This document shows positions 38,690 through 45,851 of a DNA stretch of 64,000 nucleotides, in pieces. This DNA is from Alphaproteobacteria bacterium (GTDB lineage Bacteria; Pseudomonadota; Alphaproteobacteria; Micavibrionales; Micavibrionaceae): contig NZDE01000013.1 in the NCBI GenBank assembly GCA_002690045.1, positions 1-64,000 of the forward strand, read 5' to 3'. The stretch's first letter is position 1; each line of letters begins with the position of its first letter. The position numbers and the translations under genes are program-made. A model generated the notes under the pieces. That model ran no database searches. It was given only the letters and a program-made list of their open reading frames with translations, and was not told where the DNA came from.

Positions 38690-38835
38690 CTTTGTTTAAT
38701 AATATGTTTTGGATTAGTCTCCTTATCTAATTGATACAGGTTTTATTAATTTAGGTACAAGACATTTATTAAGCATTCCCCACACAAACTCGTCCCAGAT
38801 TACCGCAAGGTGGTCTGGGACAATTGTTTTATAGG
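38690..38835 (+). ncRNA. Candidate small RNA in the intergenic region after the TPR lipoprotein gene
   Basis: The 237-nt gap between two convergent genes lacks an ORF but holds ordered elements on the plus strand. There is a TTGACA at 38658-38663 with only a weak -10 (TAACTG at 38681). A hairpin GATTAG/CTAATT (38712-38717 with 38727-38732) exposes UCUCCUUAU in its loop, an anti-Shine-Dalgarno-like sequence. A 13-bp stem (38792-38804 with 38809-38821) is closed by a GCAA tetraloop and followed by AATTGTTTTA. The last hairpin may instead be a terminator or processing element for either neighbour. Transcription is not shown. Confidence 0.35.
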
Positions 38836-38842
38836 TAATGTG

Positions 38843-40891
38843 TTAAATTGGCGGTGGCGATAATTGCGGTGAATCTGCATCCGGCGCAAATGCAAAACGG
38901 ACAATTCTACGGGCAATGTCTTTGCGGATGTTTTCTGGGATAGTTTCGATTGGATCTTTCACGCGTTCATAGCTATGCGCAAACATATTTTTTAGGCGCT
39001 GTGTATCAATTTGACGCGTTTGGCCCTCTTTATATTCAATGGCGGTATTGATGTTACCAAAAATGTCACGTTGAATGCCGATATAATGATGGATGCTGTC
39101 GTTGTCACGGGATAGCTCATTGGCATAATATTCAATGTTACGTTTACGGTTAAGCAGGTTTTCGTAGTGTTCTTGACGTTGGGCGTCTGCAATAGCTGCG
39201 CTATCGACCGCAGATTTGTTGAGCGCCTGCATTAAGGCGTGTTTATCTGGTGCGTTCTTAACGCATTCTGCATTGGCAAGGCCTAATGAGGTAAAGATAA
39301 TACGTGATGCATCAGGCGTGTGCCCAAGGATAATCTCGGTTGTCATGTTTTCTGTAAGGCTGATAAGTTTTTGTGCGGTATCACTTAATCCATCATCGTC
39401 ACCCGTAAGGATTTCTTTAAGGGCGGTTATATCGGCGCTTGTCTTATCTGTCACATTTAGGGGTGGCAATATGTTTGTATCGCTTACTTGATCATAGATT
39501 AGGCGCTTCGTTTCACTAAGTAGCTGCGCTTCACGTTCATCCTTTTTGCTTGCTTTAACGCCAGAAACAAGGTCTATGCGTGCATCAATTTGCGCCAGTA
39601 GTTTGTATATATTACCTTCACTGCTCTGCCAGTTTTTGACAGACTTTTTCACAGCTTGTTCGGCGCAGTTTAGTAAGTTTATGGTGTTGTCTGATATGTC
39701 TTGACCATTACGTGTGTCAACCAATATGTCTTCTAAGGCAATCTCGCAGGCGAGAACAGCTGATGTTACTTCGGCGCGTTGGTCGTTATGCATCATATTT
39801 AGAATTGTTTCTTTAGGGTCTAGCCCTTCGGCAACTAATTTATTGAACCCGCCAATTTGTGCACAGCGTCGATGTGTTAGGCTGCATAAATTATACAAGA
39901 AGTTGGCGTGGATACGTGCTTCTAGTGATGGAGAGGGAACATTTAATAGGTCATCCGCTTTATCCATCAAAATATGGGTGAGGTCGTTAACGTCCATAAT
40001 AGACTGCGGCAAAATTTGTAATTCAACCAAAGATCCGCGCGTAGTATTGTCTGTCGGTAATGAAAACTTTTGGAAGAATACGCGGTGACCAGTCATTTTC
40101 TTGGGCGCGACAAGACGGTTATCCTCTAAAACGGCGCCCATATTATCCGCGCTATTTTTGTGCAATAGGCCATTTTTGCTGTAATGTGATGCTTCTTTCA
40201 TAAAGGCATATATGTTTTGGTCAGGGCAAACAATGCGGGCGCGCTGTAAGTCTGTCAGTAATTCTTTTTTAAATGGTTGCTGCAGGTTGTTTTTATCAGC
40301 GTAATCGGCAAATAATTTACTGAAGGCGCTGTAGGGGGATTTAACGCAGATGCGGAATAATGGTGTTTCTAGCGCGTAGCGGTCATCCGCGCCATGGTCT
40401 TTGTCTAACGGCGCTGCTGTGCTATTACGTGGGTGTTTCAAAAAATAGTCCTGAAATGCGGGGAAGTCATAAAGCTTCGCCGTGCCAGCGTGTTCAGCGG
40501 TCCAGTCATCTAAGATATCTTCGGCTTCGGTGTAGAGCTGTGCGGTGCGGTCAATTTTGTCGCTATAGAGCTGGCAAAGATAGCCGCTTAAAGTTTTTAA
40601 GTCACTTTGTGCGATGAACTCTTGTAAGGTGTCTGCGCTTTCGTCAGACAATGCGGCGGCTTTGAGGGCGTCTATGGTTCTTTCTTCACCAAGGACGTTG
40701 CGGTTGATCTTGATGAGATGTTGGATGAATTTGGGCGCTGTTTCGCGTATGTCCTGAAACATATCTGAAAAGCGCTTCGCATTTTGTTGCGGGCGTTTTT
40801 CGCCGTCAAAATACTGCAATGTCGCTTTTGGGTTTAAAAAGTGAACATTGTAATCGGCAATATTGTTAAATAAAGGCGTTTTGTAAGCCAT
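38843..40891 (-). CDS. Large protein of unknown function with a possible divergent RelA/SpoT-like nucleotidyltransferase domain
   Basis: A predicted 682-residue soluble protein without signal peptide. The ATG at 40891 (MAYKTPLFNN) is taken; in-frame starts at 40912 and 40948 are possible. About residues 175-300 read like an alarmone synthetase core. CVKSPYSAFSKL (Lys184) resembles RxKSxxSxxxK, LTDLQRARIVCPD (Asp214) resembles the Mg2+-binding DxxxxR(I/V) strand, KMTGHRVFF resembles the GYRxxH strand, and GSLVELQIL (Glu290) resembles the VEIQIRT strand. The Arg two before the Lys is not conserved. The rest is helical, rich in charged residues, and unassigned. The assignment is my pattern reading only; alternatives are an unrelated Pol-beta-fold protein or a lineage-specific effector. 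It stands alone between the candidate sRNA and the secretion ATPase. Confidence 0.6.
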   Translation of the reverse strand: MAYKTPLFNNIADYNVHFLNPKATLQYFDGEKRPQQNAKRFSDMFQDIRETAPKFIQHLIKINRNVLGEERTIDALKAAALSDESADTLQEFIAQSDLKTLSGYLCQLYSDKIDRTAQLYTEAEDILDDWTAEHAGTAKLYDFPAFQDYFLKHPRNSTAAPLDKDHGADDRYALETPLFRICVKSPYSAFSKLFADYADKNNLQQPFKKELLTDLQRARIVCPDQNIYAFMKEASHYSKNGLLHKNSADNMGAVLEDNRLVAPKKMTGHRVFFQKFSLPTDNTTRGSLVELQILPQSIMDVNDLTHILMDKADDLLNVPSPSLEARIHANFLYNLCSLTHRRCAQIGGFNKLVAEGLDPKETILNMMHNDQRAEVTSAVLACEIALEDILVDTRNGQDISDNTINLLNCAEQAVKKSVKNWQSSEGNIYKLLAQIDARIDLVSGVKASKKDEREAQLLSETKRLIYDQVSDTNILPPLNVTDKTSADITALKEILTGDDDGLSDTAQKLISLTENMTTEIILGHTPDASRIIFTSLGLANAECVKNAPDKHALMQALNKSAVDSAAIADAQRQEHYENLLNRKRNIEYYANELSRDNDSIHHYIGIQRDIFGNINTAIEYKEGQTRQIDTQRLKNMFAHSYERVKDPIETIPENIRKDIARRIVRFAFAPDADSPQLSPPPI

Positions 40892-41005
40892 TGGTCTCTT
40901 TGATTTTTGCATAACCTGAGCATATTCTATAAAGAAATACTTTAGCAAGTGTTAATATTCGTGTGGGAATGATGTTTTTATTCGCATTATTCGGGATATC
41001 TCATT

Positions 41006-41060
41006 TTGAGCCCTGCGCTAATCGTGTTATCATAGATGTTCGCCGAAAAGAATTTTGGCG
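41006..41060 (+). promoter_or_regulatory. Promoter and leader hairpin of the secretion ABC transporter gene
   Basis: TTGAGC (41006-41011), a 16-nt spacer and TATCAT (41028-41033) form a sigma-70-like promoter. Directly after it, 41041-41060 folds into an 8-bp hairpin (CGCCGAAA with TTTTGGCG, loop AGAA) at the expected mRNA 5' end. The ATG is 41 nt further on. Confidence 0.55.
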
Positions 41061-41100
41061 CTATTCGATTGTTTCTTAATTATATTTACGGTATGCCCCT

Positions 41101-43224
41101 ATGAAAATGCCTGAACGCCCATTAAATTCTGAATCGTTGAAACGCTCAATGCAATATGTGATGTCGGTTTACGGTATTCATACTGATATGGACGGCATAT
41201 TACTGGAAGTGCCAGGTGGCGAAGCGCCGATGACTCCTGGGCTAGTTTTAGAGGTTGCGCAGCGTACAAATTTAAAAGCGCTGTGGCGCCAGAAGATGAG
41301 CTTTAACCAAGTGCTGAGCCAAGAAGCTGCGTGTATCATCATCATGGAAGATGGTGAGGCGCTGGTCGTTCTGCCGCAAAAGACGCATAAAGGGAAAATC
41401 TTTAGACCGGGTGAAGGGTTCATTACGGACAAGATTGATGATATAGAGGCGCGTTACACAAAAGAAGCGATTATTCTTGCGCCTGCGGAACTTAAACAAG
41501 GCATGGATGCGCGCGGCGTGTCGCATGAGCATCCAGTAGACTGGTTTTGGAAGCCCATCTTTAAACACTGGCAAGCTTACCGCGATGTTATTGTTGCGAC
41601 GATATTCGTTAACGTGTTTGCCTTAGCTGTGCCGCTCTTTACTATGAATGTGTATGACCGTGTTGCGCCGAACCCCGGCGCCGAAGATACGCTGTTCGTT
41701 TTGACGACCGGTATTACGCTTGTACTGTTGCTAGACATGTTCTTTAAAGTCGTGCGTAGCTATCTGCTTGAGCATGTTGCATCCCGTGTTGGTTGTCAGT
41801 TTGACTTTGATTTGATGGAACGTTTAATGCATTTGCCGTCTATTGACCTGCGCCTGTCGGTGGGGGAGCGCGTCAATCTGTTCCGCGAATTACAATCCAT
41901 CCGTGATTATTACGCCACGCGCCTTGCGCCAGCCATTGTTGATTTTCCGTTCTTCCTATTGTTCGTATTTGTGATCTATTTACTCTCGCCTGCTTTGTCA
42001 GGTATCGCACTTGGTGCGGCGGGGCTTATTTTGGTCATTAACTTGCTTGTGCAAATACCGATTAACCGTTTAACGCGCAATGCATTCACGTCGATGCAGA
42101 ATAAAAGCTCTGTTATGGTTGAAACGCTAAACGGCTTGGAAACCATCAAAATGCATAACGCGATGGGCACACGTCTGTTTTTGTGGAATACATCAACAAC
42201 GCATTCGGCAGCCGCCGCACGTAAAAGTCATTTGATGATGAATATTTCGCAGAACTTGTCTGTGATGATTGCGCAGGGCGTGACAATTGCTGTCGTGTTC
42301 TTTGGTATTTATGAGATACATGCCAATGAAGGCTTTACCGTTGGTAAGTTGATTGCCTGTTCGATCCTTTCAGGCCGTGCTGTTGCACCGATTATGAATG
42401 TTTCCGCAATGATTTCGCGCATGAAACAATCACGTGATATTTTGAAAATGATCGATAATATCTTCAAAATGCCATATGAGGGTCAGCCAACACGTAATTA
42501 CGCAACAAAGGGCCCGTTTAAGGGCGGTATTGAGTTCCGTGATGTTGCGTTTCAATATCCGGGGCAGCTGCGCCCAACGCTGACGGGCATCAATTTTAAC
42601 ATTGCGCCGGGTGAGAAGGTCGGCATTATTGGCCGTACTGGCGCGGGTAAAAGTACTGTTGCAGGGCTTTTGACTAGCTTCCTCCATGCGCAGGGTGGTT
42701 CGGTTCATATTGATGGTTATTCAATGGATACGATTTATCCAGCGGAAATTCGCCGCCATATTGGTATTGTGCCGCAAAAGCCATTCTTCTTTAGTGGGTC
42801 AATCAAGGAAAACATCTTGCTTGGTAACGAAGATGTAACTGAGGAAGAGTTCCAAGCCGCCGCCGAAATATCAGGCCTTGATATATTTGTTGAACAAACG
42901 GGCTATGGCTATGACTTGGAGGTCGGCGAGAATGGCAAGAACCTATCCGGTGGTCAGCAGCAATCCATCGCGATTGCGCGTGCCTTCCTCAAGAACCCGC
43001 AAATCTTGATTTTGGATGAACCGACTAATGGTATGGATAACGCCCTTGAATTGCGCGTACGCTCAAAACTACGCGACTTTATTAAGGATAAAACATTCAT
43101 CCTAATTACACACAGAACGTCGCTGCTACCACTTGTTGAGCGCTTGATCCTGCTTGATAGAGGGCACGTCATGGCCGACGGTCCATCAACGGAAATATTG
43201 AAGAAGCTTAGTGGGCGTGAGTAG
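41101..43224 (+). CDS. LapB-type type I secretion ABC transporter (RTX exporter ATPase/permease)
   Basis: The 707-residue protein fuses three parts. Residues ~5-140 are a C39-peptidase-like domain without the catalytic Cys, as in HlyB/LapB exporters whose cargo is not leader-processed. Residues ~160-440 are the transmembrane domain. Residues ~478-705 are the nucleotide-binding domain. ATPase motifs: Walker A GRTGAGKST (about 511-519), signature LSGGQQQ (from 615), Walker B ILILDEP and the H-loop LITHRTS. Such exporters move unfolded RTX proteins in one step through HlyD/LapC and a TolC/LapE channel. The giant RTX protein at 2-19315 is the natural substrate (inference). The gene is monocistronic, with its own promoter, 1 nt from the convergent DcrB-like gene. 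Confidence 0.94.
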   Translation: MKMPERPLNSESLKRSMQYVMSVYGIHTDMDGILLEVPGGEAPMTPGLVLEVAQRTNLKALWRQKMSFNQVLSQEAACIIIMEDGEALVVLPQKTHKGKIFRPGEGFITDKIDDIEARYTKEAIILAPAELKQGMDARGVSHEHPVDWFWKPIFKHWQAYRDVIVATIFVNVFALAVPLFTMNVYDRVAPNPGAEDTLFVLTTGITLVLLLDMFFKVVRSYLLEHVASRVGCQFDFDLMERLMHLPSIDLRLSVGERVNLFRELQSIRDYYATRLAPAIVDFPFFLLFVFVIYLLSPALSGIALGAAGLILVINLLVQIPINRLTRNAFTSMQNKSSVMVETLNGLETIKMHNAMGTRLFLWNTSTTHSAAAARKSHLMMNISQNLSVMIAQGVTIAVVFFGIYEIHANEGFTVGKLIACSILSGRAVAPIMNVSAMISRMKQSRDILKMIDNIFKMPYEGQPTRNYATKGPFKGGIEFRDVAFQYPGQLRPTLTGINFNIAPGEKVGIIGRTGAGKSTVAGLLTSFLHAQGGSVHIDGYSMDTIYPAEIRRHIGIVPQKPFFFSGSIKENILLGNEDVTEEEFQAAAEISGLDIFVEQTGYGYDLEVGENGKNLSGGQQQSIAIARAFLKNPQILILDEPTNGMDNALELRVRSKLRDFIKDKTFILITHRTSLLPLVERLILLDRGHVMADGPSTEILKKLSGRE

Positions 43225-43225
43225 G

Positions 43226-43798
43226 TTATGAGACCTTCATGCTTTTCATGGATTCATAATATATGGCTTTATAGTTTTCTTTTTCGCCCATGATGGAATT
43301 GAAATTGAAGGCCAGGGTCTGGCCTTCATAAGCCGTCATTAATATCATGTTATAGAGATACGCGTCTGGCTGGTTTGATGAAAACTCTGCGTAAAACCAT
43401 TCCCGATTATCAATGTTTAGGATGGTGTTTCTGTACCAACGAATTTGTGGTACGGATTGTTCGAATGAACGTGAAATCGCGTGGCGCATTTCATCAATTG
43501 GCGCAACGGACATGTCCTCAGGGCGGATGGTGCAGGCAATGGTTGCAGTGGCATTTTCATTACTTAACACAGCATCTGGGCGGCCATCTGTACCGTATTT
43601 TTGGACGATCATATCTTCGCTTAAAAAGCCAAAGCCTTCAGGCGCTTTAAAGCTTATGCGCCCATCGTTGAAATAGGCGCGCCCATCTTCGCGTGTTTTT
43701 GTGGTATCGACAGGGGCATCAGGTGGCGTTTCAGCAGGTATATCTTTCTTATGCGTTAACCCTAATTTCGCCGATGCTTTGGCAATAAACTTCTTCAT
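43226..43798 (-). CDS. DcrB/PsbP-like (DUF1795-like) protein, function unknown
   Basis: The 190-residue protein has a basic N-terminus (MKKFIAKASAKLGLTHKKD), a Pro/Asp linker and a C-terminal domain with a DcrB/PsbP-like pattern: GRISFKAPEGFGFLSED, DAVLSNENATATIAC, a mid helix, NREWFYAEF, YLYNMILMTAYEGQTLAFNF and a final YYESMKSMKV. There is no clear signal peptide. The family has no fixed biochemical role. The TerB-like gene lies 19 nt upstream on the same strand, so the two probably share a transcript. Confidence 0.5.
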   Translation of the reverse strand: MKKFIAKASAKLGLTHKKDIPAETPPDAPVDTTKTREDGRAYFNDGRISFKAPEGFGFLSEDMIVQKYGTDGRPDAVLSNENATATIACTIRPEDMSVAPIDEMRHAISRSFEQSVPQIRWYRNTILNIDNREWFYAEFSSNQPDAYLYNMILMTAYEGQTLAFNFNSIMGEKENYKAIYYESMKSMKVS

Positions 43799-43817
43799 CG
43801 TGTTTTACTGTATTTTA

Positions 43818-44321
43818 TCAAAATGGTTTGAAAAGTTTTTTAAGGGCGCTCATCAAGCTTTCGCTTTCACCGCTATCAAGCTCTTTCTCAATTTGTTGAT
43901 GTTCTGATATGACGTTTTCTTTTTCTTCATCATCAAAGCTTAGGCTAACTTCATCAAGCATAGCGTTAAAATCAACGTCAGCGACATGGGCGCGTTTAAG
44001 TTTGGACATTATTTCTTGTTCTTGTTTGTCAAAATCACCATCACACCAAACAAGCACGCGCGCGTGACGGAAAAATTCGGTGCGGTCATGCTGGTCAGTG
44101 ATGCGCTTGAACATTTCGCCAATGTCAGATGCATCCATGGTGTCGGCGACTAAAATGGATCGCTGATAATCAGTTAATGATAGGGTATCAATGGCTTTTT
44201 CCATGAATTTGCGTTCTTCATCGGTCACGACATTGTCGGCATGGACGAGCGCAAATAAAGTACGCCACATATAAAACTGGCTTTCATTGATGGGGCTTTG
44301 TTGTTCTGCTGCGTTATCCAC
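43818..44321 (-). CDS. TerB-like helical protein
   Basis: The 167-residue protein starts with GTG behind AAGGA. It has the TerB/DjlA-N-like pattern: an early helix with MWRTLFALVHADNVVTDEER, an acidic D-x-x-x-D/E-E loop that binds metal in the family, and a second HARVLVWCDGDFDKQEQEIM half repeating it. TerB domains are linked to tellurite and stress response and to membrane-associated chaperone-like complexes. The C-terminal ~40 residues are acidic and probably disordered. It heads a two-gene minus unit with the DcrB-like gene. The 178-bp divergent gap upstream also holds the LexA box of the polymerase gene. Confidence 0.65.
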   Translation of the reverse strand: MDNAAEQQSPINESQFYMWRTLFALVHADNVVTDEERKFMEKAIDTLSLTDYQRSILVADTMDASDIGEMFKRITDQHDRTEFFRHARVLVWCDGDFDKQEQEIMSKLKRAHVADVDFNAMLDEVSLSFDDEEKENVISEHQQIEKELDSGESESLMSALKKLFKPF

Positions 44322-44435
44322 TATCTTTATCCTTGATCAAGGTTTTGGAAATTATGGCGTAATTTTACCATTGTTCTTTATCATCGCCAATAGCCGTAAA
44401 AATAATATTAATTTTATACAAGGCGCATTATATTC

Positions 44436-44479
44436 TTGTTTTGTTCTATTTTTGCCGTTATTGTGAACATATATAGAAC
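44436..44479 (+). promoter_or_regulatory. SOS promoter with LexA box GAAC-N7-GAAC
   Basis: GAAC (44465-44468), seven bases (ATATATA) and GAAC (44476-44479) match exactly the alphaproteobacterial direct-repeat LexA operator. It directly follows a possible -35/-10 pair TTGTTT (44436-44441) and TATTGT (44459-44464) with a 17-nt spacer, so LexA would cover the transcription start of the polymerase gene 20 nt downstream. Confidence 0.82.
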
Positions 44480-44499
44480 ATATTGTGCGGAGTTTCTTG

Positions 44500-45798
44500 A
44501 TGTTGGAATCACCAGAAATGAATAGCTGTAAGTGGCTGTTTTTTGATTTGAATAGTTATTTTGCAAGCGTGGAGCAGCAGGAGCGCCCTGAGCTGCGGGG
44601 GCGTCCGGTCGCGGTTGTACCGATGGATACGGATTATACCTGCGCTATTGCGGCATCTTATGAGGCGAAGGCCTATGGCATAAAAACAGGAACGCGTATA
44701 AAAGAAGCAAAAATGATGTGTCCTGATTTGGTTACGGTTTTGGCGCGGCATGATAAATATGTTGAATATCACGACCGTATTTTGTCGGAAGTGATTAAGC
44801 ATACGCCGATTAATAAGGTCTGTTCAGTAGATGAATTATCAAGCCGCCTGCCACCCAATAAGCGTACGGCGGATAAAGCGCGTGCCGTGGCCTTGCGTTT
44901 GAAGGCGGGGTTAAGGCAGAACCTAGGTGAACATATACGTTGTTCGATTGGTATTGCACCCAACGCTTATTTAGCAAAGGTGGCAACGGATATGGAGAAG
45001 CCTGATGGCTTGGTGATCCTCTCGCCGGATACGATGCAAGAACGGTTATTTGCGCTTAAACTAACCGATTTATGCGGCATTAATGTTGGGATGGAGGCGC
45101 GGCTACGGCGCGGGGGTATTACAAGCGTGGAGCAGTTCTGGCATTTATCCCCTAAACATGCGCGGCGGATATGGGGCAGTGTTGAGGGGGAGCGGTTTTG
45201 GTATCGATTGCGCGGTTATGAAATTCCAGACCAAGAAACGAAAACAACAATGATTGGTCATTCGCGGGTGTTAGATACGGAGCTGCGCAATGCGGATGCG
45301 GCCTATCAAGTTGTGCGCCGTTTGACGATTAAGGCGGCAACGCGACTGCGCCGGAAAGAGTTTTTTGCGGCGGGGTTTGTCTTTGCCATTCGTTTTCAAT
45401 CAGGGCAGCGTTGGGCGCGCGATGTGCGGCTTTCGCCTGCGCAGGATAATTTTACGTTTTTGAAAGCGCTTGAAGGGCTGTGGACGCAAATGGCGGATGA
45501 GGTGATGGCTTCACGCGCCTATCGTCAAACGCGGGATCGACCGTTTAAGGTGTCTATTTCGCTGCATGGGCTGTGCCGTAGGCAAGATATTACGCCAGAT
45601 TTGTTTGACCAATCGTCGGAATCCTATCAGGCGCTTACGCATAAGAATGAAGCGTTGTCGCAGGTCATGGATAATTTGAACAGTAAATATGGCGCGGAAA
45701 CCTTACGGCTTGGCGTATCCCCCAAAACGCGCGCCGGTTATGTAGGCACAAAAATCGCCTTTAGCCGCGTGCCGGATCAAGCTGAATTTTTTGAGTGA
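44500..45798 (+). CDS. dinB: Y-family translesion DNA polymerase (DinB/Pol IV-like)
   Basis: The 432-residue error-prone polymerase copies damaged DNA. The ATG at 44500 is chosen because GGAG lies 8 nt upstream; an in-frame GTG at 44485 lacks a good site. Catalytic acids are visible: Asp16 in FFDLNSYFASVEQ, and Asp111-Glu112 in CSVDEL. It is therefore a real polymerase rather than an ImuB-like protein that has lost these residues. RPVAVVP, AIAASYEAKAYGI and CSIGIAPNAYLAKVATDMEKP are family signatures. The C-terminal little-finger region starts near residue 250. No imuA or dnaE2 partner is adjacent. SOS control is supported by the LexA box upstream. Confidence 0.88.
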   Translation: MLESPEMNSCKWLFFDLNSYFASVEQQERPELRGRPVAVVPMDTDYTCAIAASYEAKAYGIKTGTRIKEAKMMCPDLVTVLARHDKYVEYHDRILSEVIKHTPINKVCSVDELSSRLPPNKRTADKARAVALRLKAGLRQNLGEHIRCSIGIAPNAYLAKVATDMEKPDGLVILSPDTMQERLFALKLTDLCGINVGMEARLRRGGITSVEQFWHLSPKHARRIWGSVEGERFWYRLRGYEIPDQETKTTMIGHSRVLDTELRNADAAYQVVRRLTIKAATRLRRKEFFAAGFVFAIRFQSGQRWARDVRLSPAQDNFTFLKALEGLWTQMADEVMASRAYRQTRDRPFKVSISLHGLCRRQDITPDLFDQSSESYQALTHKNEALSQVMDNLNSKYGAETLRLGVSPKTRAGYVGTKIAFSRVPDQAEFFE

Positions 45799-45851
45799 AT
45801 GCTTATTTGCTCAGGCTTGAATTTTTATAGGGGTGCTATAAACTACAGGCT

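Noticed and set aside
38792-38835. Calling the GCAA-capped stem a plain terminator of the TPR lipoprotein gene
   Set aside because: That gene already has a strong terminator at 38575-38606, and the T-run after this stem is weak (AATTGTTTTA).
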